DNA of 64,000 bases, taken from the NCBI GenBank assembly GCA_012934845.2, contig WNNJ02000383.1:1-64000 (forward strand). The letters run 5' to 3'. Of the stretch, positions 1-12,239 are shown piece by piece. Under the pieces are notes generated by a model. It saw only the letters and a program-made list of their open reading frames with translations, searched no databases and was not told the DNA's origin. Numbering within the stretch: the first letter of the stretch is position 1; each line of letters starts with the position of its first letter. Made by a program: the position numbers and the translations under genes. This DNA comes from Pomphorhynchus laevis (Eukaryota > Acanthocephala > Palaeacanthocephala > Echinorhynchida > Pomphorhynchidae).

Positions 1-1310
1 TATAATTGTAATTTATATAAATTACAAAAATTATATTAATTGAATTAATTAAATTCCAATAATTAAAAATTTAATTTTTATATAATTTGCATCCGTATGC
101 ATTTATATTAAATATCAATTATACAACGTTTTGGTCGTTGCAAAATTTGTTGCAATTGATTTTTAAATATTGCATGTTTTTGATGACTTTCAATTAAAAA
201 GGAATCATATTAAATTATCCATATAAACTAAGACGTTGTGTTATTACATAGAGAATAGTTTGTATACTATGATATCATCTATTATATTGTAATGTGGCTA
301 ATTTTTAACCACACAAAAATTATATAAAAATCAATGCATTTTTAATAATGCTCCCCTTTAAGATTTTAATCTCATTTTGCCAATTCATTTCAAGCAAAAT
401 AGTTTTTTAAGCAAATAAAATATAATATTGGTTATGGTTGAAAGAATGTAAAAATGTAGAATTTAGAATTAATACAATATGCCTATATTTTACAAATTAC
501 AAAAATAACAATAATAAAATGGATGACAACTATCTTAACCGAATCCAATATTTATAAATATACGTGTAAAAATCAACACCACCTTTACCTTTAATAATGA
601 AAACCCAAATAGCGCCTTATAGTCTTTGCATATAAAGATATTTTTTGTGTTGAGTTAGAAACGGTTTTCCTAATAGGTATTAGTGGATAAGCATGTTATT
701 TTCAATTTCGTTACTATAAATCTAATTCTTGCACATTTAAAAAAACGCATCTATAAGTTGCCATTTTTAATATCTTAATTGATATGAATATAAACATTTG
801 TTTGATTTTCGTTGTTCGACTTTATAATTGTAATATCGAGATTTCTATAAAATGCGTTTTTAGCTTTTTGAATGTTTAAAGATAATAATTTACTACATTC
901 TTCAAGCTCGTTATTTTATTTTCAAAACTCCAAATTCTCGAACAAGCACTGCGTTCTTGACCAGCCAAGGATTACCATTTCTTCAATGTATAAAGCAATG
1001 CCCACCCAGACGTAATAATTTATAGTCACTGAAGGTTTTCAAATTACAAGCTGTAATTAAGTAATCCTTATCGTACTCTGGTTAAATATATGTTGAATAA
1101 GTGCATTGATACTTTGCAATGTGTTTATTAATTTATTGTTATATTTGCACTCCCTCGTTTTTTTTTCGCCGGAAGAAACGTGTTACATTGTAGTTTAATT
1201 TATAAAGGCTGCTACTATTAACAAAATGTGCTATTTCGCAGTCACGATACAGCCGGTTTTAAGTGTTAATTCGCAATAAGCCTATTTTATTACGGACTTT
1301 TCTCATTTAG
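1..1310. other. AT-rich non-coding DNA upstream of the first visible DNAJC8 exon
   Basis: No coding exon, RNA gene or repeat was recognised. The DnaJ residues that should precede the helix III/HPD region of the following gene were looked for and not found, so this stretch is probably intron of that gene, with the first exon(s) left of the window. The DNA is strongly AT-biased apart from a slightly more balanced patch near 900-1010. Confidence 0.5.
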
Positions 1311-3272
1311 CTTTCAGTACTTATTCACCCTGATAAAAATCCAGAAGACAAAGAGCGTGCGGCTAAGGCCTTTGAAGGTAGCCGACAATACTCGCATTTG
1401 TATTTTATGCTATTCATTGTATATGTCGTGACAGCTCTTAATCGCGCATACAAAATGCTAACAGATGATACTGAGCGAAGGAAATGTCTCGAAGTTGTAG
1501 ACGAAGCTCGCGAACTTGTAAAGAAGCGGGTAATGCATAAACGCTTTTTTTTGTAATTTGGTTATTGTTATATATAGTTAAATATCTCTCCTTGTAGCGG
1601 GCTGAGAGCAAGAAACGTCCTCGTAGCAACGCTACTAGCACAAATGCAAACAAATTAAACAAGGATGGAGATTTAGAAGACTCGGTATTATTATTTTTAT
1701 TATTTCACTGTTCAAATTTAAAACTTTAGTAGCTAATAAATTAATCCAAGTTTGTTTATGATCAATAATAAAAATATAGAAACAATCAAATCTTTTATCG
1801 GAGAGCCAAATAAATAAATGTTCTATAGCCATTTTATTACCGCAATGCTAAATTCTAGGAAATATTTTATTTTGATATTTCATGTATGTGTTAGACTTTG
1901 CCTGTCAAACTTTACTTCTGCTCTCTTAAATTTTATATTATTTTTTGCTGTATCAAATTGTATGAGAACAAGTGTTAGATAATACATATATAATTATTTA
2001 CGATTAAATAGTTATATAAATATTAATTATGTATATTTTATATTATTAATTATATAATTATTAGGTATTTTATGTCGGTAACACTTGTCATTTGCTTAAT
2101 CGAAAAGAACGAGTTGGTGTAATTACAATGTATTGCATGACTATAAATAAACACCTTGCTACAACAAATACAACCTTGCTGTTGTATTTTAAGCAATTTT
2201 TGTTTAAAATACAACAGAAATGTAGCAAGGTGGCGAAATCTCAACAGTTAATATCTGTCTTTATTTAAAGTTTGTTCCACCGAATTGCTAAATTATGCTT
2301 CAAATTGATCTTGCTTTAAAAACAATGTACTCGATTTTCGTAAAAATATGTATAACTTGATCACTTCCTTATTACGCTCATTTCCTTTGTACTTCCTTAA
2401 AATAAAGTAATATATGTGCAGAAAATATATGTACCGACATAGAGTGACAGTTTTGGCAGTTTTTTGTTGTTGTTGCAACGCCTAAAATTACTTAAAATTA
2501 TTTTGTTATACAAGAAATTAAATCTCTCTATGGTGGTATTTTAGTTTGATAAGGAGGTATGGAACATGACGATCAAGCTTTTTGCGGATCTAGAACGCGT
2601 ACGAGTTAAGGAAGAAGCTAAAAAAGCCGAGGAAAGGTAATTTTATCCGCCCAATTGTTTGTTGAGTTGAAATATTACTCTATTCGTAGAAAACGACGTG
2701 CTGAAGAAAAAACACTACAAGATGAATTATTGCTAGCTAGAAGAGAATGGAACAAAAACTACGAGGTTAATATTTGTCGCTAGATTCAATTTTATTATTC
2801 GACTTTATGTAATTTTCATGGCCATTTTTATTTCCTGCTTTCCAACATGTGAACTAAGCAGTAAAAGTATATAAACGTAATGTGACTTAAACAATGTTTT
2901 CTCTAAATACATGATGATTTATTGAATTTAGTTGTCTTTTCTACTTTCAAAATGCATTTTTTCTCTTTTTTGTCTTTAATGTTTTTTCCATCATCAGGGT
3001 AATATATATATAATGAGAAACAATTACCTTCAAACTGTGATTATGTCGTTGTATGGATTAAATTTTCAGTGCTATAATCATGAACAATTATTAAAAAGTT
3101 ATGGTATTTTTTGAGTAGGAGTTCTTCTTAAACGCATTACGCGATAAACATCAAACAGTATTTTTATCAACAAAAGACTGAGTTTACGTAATTCACAGAA
3201 ATAATGCAAAAAATATTACTTTTGATGGCCTTACAAACAATGTGTGATATTATAGTCAATCAAAAATACTTA

Positions 3273-3306
<34 letters not shown>

Positions 3307-4145
3307 GATCGTTCACACAAAACTGTACGCATCACATTTGAACCGGATTTACGTTAAACTGTTCAATTTTAGTTACCAATGAAGAACATAACACTTTGCA
3401 GTGAATTATTTTATCTAGCATTTCTATGATGGTCAGGGTTTGCGATTATTCCAGTCGTATCTTTTAGCGTTTATTTGTACTTGAATTTTGATTAAGTACT
3501 TCTACACGTCAGATATCATTTAAACTAGTAATCTCAAATATACTGATGCAGTCGTTAATGAAGACGACATGTTTCGATTCATCTTATTATTTTAATTGAC
3601 ACTTGAATGTTTGAATTAATATTTAAAAACTAAACATTTTTAACGGCTATATTTAATTTTGCACCATGCCTACTTGTATACAGTTTTTTTAAATACATAA
3701 ATAGTTTTTCGTAAGCTAGTAAATACATAAATAGTTTTTTACAGCTGTTGTTGATTAACCGATCGACGTTCATGCACTGCTGAATTTATGATTTAATTTA
3801 TTCATTATTTATTAACAAATAAATTCACAACTTTGCTTGTTTATTATGTATTTTTATTTTATTTATTATTAATTAAATTTTATGGAAAGTAATTTTAGCA
3901 AATTTTGAAATTGTAAATATAACATAGACTATAAAGGCCTGATTTAAAATTAGCAGCATCTATAAAATGTTTAAAATTAACACAAAATATGTTTGGATTT
4001 TTGTTTAATTTACTTTTACATTTTCTAACAGGATAGCAGAGATAGCCGTGTGTCTAATTGGCAGTCTTTTCAACAGAAAAAGCGACGGAAGACATCAGAA
4101 TCATCTTTGTTTAAACCTCCACACGTAAAACCGGAAAAGCGATGA
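1311..4145 (+). CDS. DNAJC8: DnaJ homolog subfamily C member 8 (spliceosome-associated J-protein), 5' partial
   Basis: DNAJC8/SPF31 is a nuclear J-domain protein associated with spliceosomal complexes. Six exons are visible: 1311-1377, 1435-1529, 1598-1684, 2545-2636, 2690-2765 and 4032-4145 (TGA stop). All introns are GT..AG, with lengths 57, 68, 860, 53 and 1266 nt, and phases agree at every join. The first exon opens inside the J domain with the HPD loop (LSVLIHPDKNPEDKERA) and continues into ALNRAYKMLTDD. Exon 4 carries the family motif VWNMTIKLFADLE. Exon 5 is a basic Arg/Lys/Glu helix ending REWNKNYE. The last exon has the diagnostic DSRDSRVSNWQSFQ and a basic tail ending KPPHVKPEKR. 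This matches the human C-terminal layout (EESRDGRVDSWRNF, then RPPKVK). The N-terminal part of the J domain is missing from the window. The product call is secure from the C-terminal signature. Confidence 0.93.
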
Positions 4146-6430
4146 ACACAAAAAAATATTTTGTTATTCCATTTTTCTGTTGGAATTTATTCTATGTCAT
4201 TTGTCACGTTCTGCAGTTACAAGAATTGTTGTAGAAATTTATATATAAATACATTATTTTTGTTAACTTCAAAACATCCATCTTAAAAATTTTCAAACGT
4301 TTTATTGCTTCAAATATCCCTTTTGTATGTTATTTTTTGTAGTATAGATTATCTTATTTCCTAATGTTACAATTTTTAAACAATTAAACATCGCTTTTAT
4401 TTATCCGCGGAAGAAAACAAAGGTGGTATTTAATAAATGTATTCTAGTCAATAGAAATATTGTAGGAATTGAGATTTAATATCATTCTCTGTTGAAATAG
4501 AATATTGAACATTCCGTTCACCAGTCAACGTTATATGTTTAAAGTGAATAAGTAGATTTCATCAATTAACAAAGTAGTTAATTTAACATTTTCTTTCTGC
4601 ATCATTGCATAATAGCTAAAATGACCAGTTTTTATAATGTGCCCTTCATTTATATACAGTGCTCTACCGCATCATGATTGCTTGCGATTTTCGATTCAAT
4701 ATGTATCTTTAGACTTATCAGCGAACCTTCATTCGCTATGTTTGCTCATAGATCAGCAACATACTGCTAATTACATATACTTTAAAAGTTTCTATACGAC
4801 TCGCATACCAGAAAATATATACGACTTAAATTTGAGGTTTTCATCGGTAAATTTTGTATGTATTACTGCTTTCGGTATTACTGCCGATAAGTGTATTTAA
4901 AGTGTTGATGCTTTAAATTTTCACATTTTCGTATCTTAACAACCAACTGATACTAAGTCATGCGCCTTTATTACATCTATCATATTATTCATCAATGCTC
5001 TATTATATCCAACTCGTCACTATAACTTCATAACTCGTCACTATTACACTAAATTCCAGAATTTCTACTTATCTATGATTTTAACTATAATTCTCAACTG
5101 TATTTTCTGAAACAAACATCGCTAGTCGGGCGTTAAGTGATTTTCGTTTTAATTTTGTTTGTTTAAGCCATAATAAGGTAATATTAGGATTAATAGTTCA
5201 AAATAAAACCGATGTTGAACGACCCGTTTCAATTTTATGCAATTATCATGTAGAAATCACCAAACAGCAACTTGACATCGATGGACTGTCTTCTAAATCT
5301 GCATATGAAATAATGAAATATTAGCTTGTTTTTAAGAACACGGTGTATTTACTGACTGACGTAGTTTCGCTTTGAAATCACCTTCTTGGCTCCTCTACTG
5401 GCAAACTTATGACTGATGAATTTTAACTCATGACTGATTTAAAAAAAATATCTATGGATAAATTTAAACGAGCCATATTAAATCAGTATGCTACGACGCT
5501 TTGTAGGTGATACGTGTCTACAAGTATAAGATAGATGCTCAGACGATGTTTAGCTCATCGACAAGTAAAGTAATCCTTGCATCAACTTTATTATAAAAGA
5601 CAATATGCAAGAATATAGCAGCTCACCGTTCCTCGATATGTTCATTGATAAACAAAAGGCATTCTAGCTTTGAGCTGTCGATGACTGGAAATTCACTCAC
5701 CACTAATACTTATCTCTAGTCTGAACTTAACTTGGTTAGAGTCCACGCTAAATCTATAATTTTTAGTGTATAAACCGTCGTATAATATCAACTACTCTCT
5801 CTATATGCTGGATATCACAGGGGGCATAAATTTGCATCTTTGCAAGTTACTGTTATTCTATAATGTGACGAATGTTGTGTTTCAACTGTTCTTAAATAAA
5901 AGTGACGACTTGTCCAAGGTTCTATAATTTTCTTTTTGGACTCAACCTTGTCTGTAAAGAAGCTTAGTGATGCAATTGAATGTGGCGAGTGCACAACAGA
6001 TTACTTTGATGTATTCGAGGAGATGCGTTTGATGTTTCAATTTGATCTAACTAAGAGTTTAAATTCGAGTTGTTATTGAAGAAATAAACGCCTAATTCTT
6101 ATCAATAATACACCTTATACCACGAGGCGGACAAAGACATAATTTATTAAATTTTTGAGAACGCCAAATTGCGTGCATCGGCAGAAAAGAAATTTTTTTT
6201 AAACTGCTTTTATTATGAACTTATTATTTTGTTCTCAAATATTCAATAAATTTTGCGCATTTGTCTATCTCGCAAAATATTTAAAAAACGAATTATCGCT
6301 TTCAATAACAACAGTTTATGCTAATTATGGGATCATTCAATTGATCTTATCGTGCCTAATACAATAAATTCATCAGTTTCGAGTAATAAAACACAGCAAA
6401 ACGCATTAGTGTATAATGCGTTTTGTATAA
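4146..6430. other. Intergenic AT-rich DNA
   Basis: No gene is seen. Short reading frames such as 4637-4900 show no recognisable family. Around 5590-5900 (+) a few scattered residues (SSPFLDMFID, then TNTYL) loosely resemble the C-terminal part of a Penelope-type reverse transcriptase, but stops interrupt every frame and the match is too weak to annotate as an element. Confidence 0.4.
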
Positions 6431-6435
6431 ACGCA

Positions 6436-7683
6436 TCATAGGTGATTGTAGTTACTTGTTTCAGCTGGAGTGATCCATCCACAAAAAGTGGAGTGATTTA
6501 AGGTTACGTGCTTGCATCGTTCTTGTTCATTCTCTTTACAAAAGAGCTGGAGAAAATAGTGAGTATTCCAATATCCAAGAATTTTTGAGCTACAAGCGTT
6601 TCTTACTAGAAAACATAAACACATCAAAAGTCTCCGTATAGAATAGATGACTTCAACACTATCAAAATCAATATTATGTCCTGTACTTAAGGCGTGCTGA
6701 GCCACAGCTGAGTAGATAGTAGTGCGTAGGGCTGAACGATGCTCTTTTACTCTGGTTTTTTAAAACCTACCAGTTTGTCCTATATATTAGAAGAGAACGC
6801 AATCAAGGCAGTTTATCCGATAAACTACTCATTTTATCTCATTGGTCCTTTTTTACACTAGTCATCATTCTGATTGATTTAGAAATGCGTTCATTGTAGA
6901 TAAGACTAATGGGCAAATTATACTCCATTATAAACTTTCACACACTATTTTAAATTAGCTTTGGCACCCATCCATACAGATAGTGTCAAAAAATGGGGTA
7001 ACTTGTCAGGACCAACGACCGGAATTGAAGCATGACTATCAACAACCTTCATTAATATTATCAAAAAGCATACTTTCAGGATATCCCAAATCCTTAAAAA
7101 TACAAATAAGTTAGCGAAGCTCACAATTGCGTTTATCCAGCATGCTACACAGTCTAATGGCTCTGAGGCAGAATCCCTTAAAGATTCCTAATTTTGTACG
7201 CACACTGTGGCTACTAGACCAATGTAGATATAAGTACATTTCTATAGGTTTTTGGAACAAGTCAGTGGATAAATCCGATACATTGATCAACAAGTCTAAA
7301 AAGCTAAGAAAGTTATCTTGCGGCTAGGTCACATTTAATTTTATACGAGGATAGCGGGCATTTAGAAACTCACTAAACCGGAAAGCACTGTCTTTACCGT
7401 CTGGCCAAATGACAAACATAAAGAAAATTTGAATGGCGAATATGCGAGTCACTCTGGATTAAAGAATTGAATCCGGGCTTTAATGAGAATGACGACTACC
7501 GTTAAATTCTAAATCGTGATTGAGCATCATTCTTTGTAAAGTTTGCTAATACAGTCGTAGATCTGGCATCACAACGTGATGACCTACCTAACGTGCATCT
7601 TTATTTTTCTTATTTTTCTTTTTATATCCTACTCATTTTACCTGTTTCAGATTTCTGATGATGATTCCTAACTGGAATCGAAA
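6436..7683 (-). mobile_element. Decayed Penelope-like element with C-terminal GIY-YIG endonuclease
   Basis: Read on the minus strand, the segment near 7440-7110 gives reverse-transcriptase residues from after the catalytic Asp pair: NARYPRIKLNVT is approximated, then FLSFLDLLI, then the hallmark LFQKPIEMYLYLHWSSSH and LGIFKGFCLRAIRLCS. Further downstream on that strand (about 6850-6440) is the endonuclease: YIGQTGR, RVKEHRSAL, then HALSTGHNIDFDSVEVIY. RT followed by GIY-YIG is the canonical order of EN+ Penelope-like elements. The frame is broken several times, so this is an old, 5'-truncated copy. A hammerhead-like motif sits at its upstream edge (7655-7683, plus strand), where such elements carry their pseudo-LTR. 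The clade (Penelope/Poseidon or Neptune) cannot be settled by eye. Confidence 0.8.
7655..7683 (+). ncRNA. Hammerhead-like motif of the adjacent Penelope-like element
   Basis: CTGATGA (7655-7661), one extra T, a 6-bp stem (663-668 pairing with 674-679, 5-nt loop, last three digits of coordinates) and GAAA (7680-7683). The same architecture, including the extra T and a 6-bp stem, recurs at 60666-60693 in the other canonical Penelope-like element. No convincing stems I or III flank it, so self-cleavage is doubtful. Hammerhead motifs in EN+ Penelope-like elements are known. Confidence 0.55.
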
Positions 7684-7774
7684 ATTTAATAAATTTCCTA
7701 CCTTTTTGGGCGTCTTGCCATTAGATTTTGATAATTTAACAGTGACCCCAGCATCTTCCGTTTCAATGATTCAT

Positions 7775-9576
7775 ATAGCTTATATCAAGTTCAAATTTAA
7801 AATTGAAATTTAAAATAAAAGTCAATTTTTATGAATTGATTAGTAAAAAATATACAATGCATCCGAATACGGATTAGAGGTCATTAGGATAAACATACAT
7901 GTAATTAGGTTCGGTCCTTATTCTTCGACCCAACATAGCAGCGGGCCCAAATACATGCTAATTATCCATTCATAAAACTTTTCGCTTAAGAGTTTAAATT
8001 TATTCTTTATATTATTGTGTTGATTTATATATTTTACTATTTTCTGCTTGATGTTATTTTTATAGTAACCTAGTTTAAAATATGTATCTATTAAATTATT
8101 TAAATGATTTTGAAGAAAGCCAATATCATTACATATTGTTGCAATTCTTAAAATTTCATTATTCAATGTATTATATTTTATATTATATGGTATGCATGAA
8201 TGCTCATGCAAAAATATGTTTCTTGTAAATTTAAATATGTCATCTTTACGATATAAATTAATAGTAGTTTTAGTTAATGTTAATTTAATGTTCATATCTA
8301 GATATACACCTTCTTTATCATTAATATTGGTTTTGTTAAGAATAAGGCTTTCTGGATAAATGTGCTCACTAATTGAATAAAAATTATTAGAATTAAATAC
8401 ACATATATCATCAATGTATCGAAACATATATTTCATATATTTATATTGTTTAGATTTAGTTTTTACACAGTTATGAACAAATTCATATTCTATAAAGCTT
8501 AAAAACAAGTCAGCTATAATTGGGCTACTATTACCACCCATTGGAACACCTTTTACTTGTCTAAATATAGATGTCCCTACTTTTAAATAATTTTGATTTA
8601 TCAAAATATTTAAGGATTCTATTAATTCAATTTTATCCATATATTTATATTTACTTGATGGTTTAATTTTTGTTAGATAGGCGTTATAATTATTATAACA
8701 TATATATGTATATCTTTTTCCGAATATAAGGTTAATTAATTTTACTAACGCTTCTTTAATATCTACTAAATCTAGATTTGTATAAAGCGTACTAAAATCG
8801 TATGTATTTATATTTTGAAAATTTATTCCTTTTGTCTGTTCTAAAAATTCTTTTGTAGAATTAATACTGAAATAGTGTTTTATACCAGTATTAATTTCGA
8901 TTACCTTGCAATATTTTTTAAAGTGTGCTTTAATTACTTTAAGTATTTTATTCATATAGACAGAAAGTGGTTTTAATGTACATTTAAACGCAATACATAT
9001 GAACCTAGGTTTTATTGGATTTTTATGTAATTTTGGATTCCAATATAATATAGGTATAGTTTTATTATCTGATTCAACCTTTATACCCTTTTTATCCATT
9101 ATAGAACAGTGACTTGTAATAATTGTTTCTAAACTCAACTCACTACGTTCATATGTTGTGTTTATATTTAAATCATTATAATTAACTTCTTTCATCAGTA
9201 TATCATAATAAAGCTTTTTGCATATGAAGACAAAGTTATTACTAGCTTTATCAATAGTTGTTATTATATAGTTATCCTTTAATTTAGTAAGTTCTTTATA
9301 CATATCTTTATTAATTTGATCTTTCCTTTTATAATTGTTTGTTATTTTTATTTTCTCTCTAACTTTATCTAATATATACAGCTTTCCAAATGTTTATCTT
9401 TGATGTATTTAAGCTTTTACAATTAATCAACTTATCAAAGTAATCATTTAAGTTATTATATAACGAATTGTAAATTTTATTTTTGTCGTTGTTATTATTT
9501 AATCTATATTTATACCCTTTTGATAGCAGCTTTCTTAATTCATTGTTTCAATTAATTCTAGATTATGAGTACATTT
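7775..9576 (-). mobile_element. Naiad-type Penelope-like element, 5'-truncated copy
   Basis: The 3' tail (7775-7917) matches the 3' non-coding end of the full-length units at 41139-48162, including the block containing TAGCAGCGGG. Upstream on the minus strand the RT frame 9303-7918 is open for 461 codons, and homology continues with small breaks to about 9576, where it stops in the linker just after the CxC region. The endonuclease is therefore absent. Unlike the tandem array, this copy keeps a Glu codon where all three array units have a TAA (DKEGVYLD). It is clearly diverged from the array units but not heavily decayed. Confidence 0.88.
7918..9303 (-). CDS. Naiad reverse transcriptase (461 aa, partial)
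   Basis: The frame covers the RT palm, fingers and thumb. Motif A region is YDFSTLYTNL; motif B is GVPMGGNSSPIIADLF; motif C is FRYIDDICVF with the catalytic Asp pair; the C-terminal thumb ends near the TGA/TAA at 7918. These are telomerase-related Penelope-like RT signatures. The N-terminal endonuclease is missing, so the product alone could not support endonuclease-dependent insertion. The start Met is simply the first in the frame, and homology runs upstream of it. Confidence 0.85.
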   Translation of the reverse strand: MYKELTKLKDNYIITTIDKASNNFVFICKKLYYDILMKEVNYNDLNINTTYERSELSLETIITSHCSIMDKKGIKVESDNKTIPILYWNPKLHKNPIKPRFICIAFKCTLKPLSVYMNKILKVIKAHFKKYCKVIEINTGIKHYFSINSTKEFLEQTKGINFQNINTYDFSTLYTNLDLVDIKEALVKLINLIFGKRYTYICYNNYNAYLTKIKPSSKYKYMDKIELIESLNILINQNYLKVGTSIFRQVKGVPMGGNSSPIIADLFLSFIEYEFVHNCVKTKSKQYKYMKYMFRYIDDICVFNSNNFYSISEHIYPESLILNKTNINDKEGVYLDMNIKLTLTKTTINLYRKDDIFKFTRNIFLHEHSCIPYNIKYNTLNNEILRIATICNDIGFLQNHLNNLIDTYFKLGYYKNNIKQKIVKYINQHNNIKNKFKLLSEKFYEWIISMYLGPLLCWVEE

Positions 9577-11985
9577 ATAAAAAACGATATAACTTATTAC
9601 CATTATATTAGATTGCTCGAGTTTATTATCGACGATATTTATTATCTATCACCGCCTATTTATAGTGATGATATATAAAACGGGTTTGTCGACACTATAT
9701 TTTACCACAAATTAAAATATATGACATGAATAAAATGTTATTTTTAAATATTTAATGAGAAGTCCCATCAATTTTGTCATTTTCAAATTAATATGTATAT
9801 TCGCCAGATAGAATATGTCCTTATGATGTAAAAACAGGTAAGTTCATTATTGTTTTTGATAGTTTTGTTGTGTATACGCATTCCGTTCATATCTCTTGCA
9901 TGATGGATATTACAAATAGCTATTGGCTTATGGTTTATAGCTTGCGTCCTTATCGAATATTCTGGCATTATCAAATAATAATGTGGTCGACATAATAATG
10001 TGGACAACCGCTGGTTACTGTTTCTCATCAGTATTAAATGACCATGCGTTTTATTATGAAACTAATTTTTCGTGATATGCTTCGACGCTACGACATATAT
10101 GATACATTGGGAATTCGGTCATTGCTATCAGGACGGTGGCAACTGAAGTGACATTAATTTATATATATAGTCTAACGACGTGTATGTTTACCATGCATAC
10201 TCCTCTCCGAAGCCATCGACAGTATTTGAATTGAAATTATATACTCGGCAGAACTTGTACAGATGATTTTGATATGCAATGACATGTTCACGCACAAATT
10301 CCAAAATATAAGTGCAAGTTCCTGATTTTGCATGCATATTCGCCATATATACTGTGTGCATAAACAGAAAGCATGTGTAATAATGTACAAGGAAATTTAG
10401 ATATTTGACCGAAATCTATTTATTTGTAAGCAAACATATTTTGTTATTTCCTAAATCGTCTTAATAATGCACTTTGTTTGTACGGTTTTATATATTTGTG
10501 TTCTGGAACTAAATTTTTTAAACGACACGCTATTTTTATGCATACACATTTGAGAAGTCTGTTCACAAATGCTCGGAATTGATAACCAGAAATAAAACCA
10601 GCTACCTAGAAAATTATTATTGTATCAATTTTTAAAGCTTTCAATTTCATAATCAATAAATTGCGTACATAATTAAACGCTTTGGAAAATTCCAAAAATA
10701 TAACATCGACATGTCTTTCATTGTCAACTAGGCGAACCCAGCTATCCTGAGCAATAATTTGTGACTGTGACTGGTTTTCCCAAATTCGTGTTGCCTGTTA
10801 GATAACATGGAATTTGTTTCGAGATAGAAATTTTTACGACGGCACAATAGTCTTTCTAGAAGACGACAACATAAATAAGTTTTCAAAATATAAATTATGC
10901 TATAAAACAATGAAAGTTAAAAATTCTGCATCAGGAGAACTGCCTTCTTCATCTGTAAATCGCGGTGTAAATCCTAGTGAAAAGACCCCATGTCAGAACT
11001 TCCAGTGCTATGTTCGAATGAGCCGATCTTTGAGCTTGAGAAGGATATAGTGAGCCGGTTGAAGATTAAATAAAAACGCGATGTAATTCCGTTAACATTT
11101 AATAGGGATGTATCGGAATAGTTTATAGTAGATCTGTTGGGTTTACTCACCCCCCTTAAGCACTTTGGCATTCTCACTTGACACCGTTGATTAGAGTGCT
11201 GTCCGCCTTTTACCTCATATGAAGACGTTTTTGCCTAATCAGCTCTCTCAGTCAAGAGGAACCCTCACCTGCAGAGATGGGACATTATGTCTTTTGGTAT
11301 TACTGTCAGACTTATAGTTATGGCCATTATATTTATTGGCAGGTGGACGACGCTAGGATGAAACACTCATCGGATTTGTCTTGAGTGACAAATGTGAGAA
11401 TTTTCCCGCCCATTGTGGCCTGTTGATGGCGCTACTGGCTGGTTCATCTAAATCCGGATCAACCTGGAGTTTCCATCTACTATCGCGAAGTCGATTGATG
11501 CAATTAAACGCATTAAGACACTTGTTGATCTTGATCCTAACCATATCCCAATAGCAAGCTAGATCCTCATTGATGGTGGTGTGCACCACCACCGACGAGT
11601 GCACCACTACCAACTAAATTAAAACATAAGTTAAACTGACGGTCGATAGCTTCTAGCTGAATTCCCATCACCCTTTTTGTATATCAGCCTGACAATAAAT
11701 TGTTTTCACGCTTCTGGTAATCAAGGAGAGTAAATCAATGTTACGAATATCCTATATCTAGAGATGTACATGCATAATCTGCTAAGTTTTTTAAGTATAT
11801 TTCAGATAGTGAGTCGGGACGAAATATGGAGCTCAATGATTTGATATTTTTCAACAAAGGTCCATTGCACATAATGAATTAAGACCAATTGCACTACATC
11901 ATATAGTGTAACATGAACTACACCATCTATATTAGAACAATAGGAAAATGGGGACTAAGTAATTACAATTAAATGCGTCAGTTAA
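9577..11985. other. Non-coding DNA with an unclassified relic at about 10720-11650
   Basis: 9577-10720 is plain AT-rich DNA. From about 10720 to 11650 the composition becomes more balanced and broken coding-like stretches appear on the plus strand (for example VDLLGLLTP near 11130), with no single frame staying open. They resemble no family with enough force to name. A local palindrome with GGTGGTGTGCACCACC lies near 11575. The relic is either an old element or a dead gene. Confidence 0.4.
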
Positions 11986-11989
11986 GTCA

Positions 11990-12125
11990 ACGTCAACCGT
12001 ATCTACATTCTTATTCTCATTGAATAAGAATTATTAGGTCATCAGGAAGAACTACAATGTTATCAAGTTTCAGCCACTATTCCTCAATTTAAGATAGCAG
12101 CGGGGTCAATTGCATACCAATTATA
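11990..12125 (-). mobile_element. Naiad 3' tail fragment
   Basis: About 135 bp in minus orientation match the conserved 3' non-coding block of the Naiad units: GGTCATCAGGA, a diverged middle, then TAGCAGCGGGGTCAA. Neither RT nor the extreme terminus is present. It abuts the 3' end region of the LINE-A copy that follows. Confidence 0.75.
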
Positions 12126-12239
12126 TATTATTTAATAGCATCATTTAAAATGTGGCATACTTTGATGCATTTTGCATTATTTTAATTGCATAACGACATT
12201 AATAATAATGATTTTCTTAACAAAAATAATACATAGAAA

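Noticed and set aside
5390-5920. Possible plus-strand Penelope RT fragment
   Set aside because: Only a few isolated residues agree and every frame is interrupted; not enough to separate from chance.
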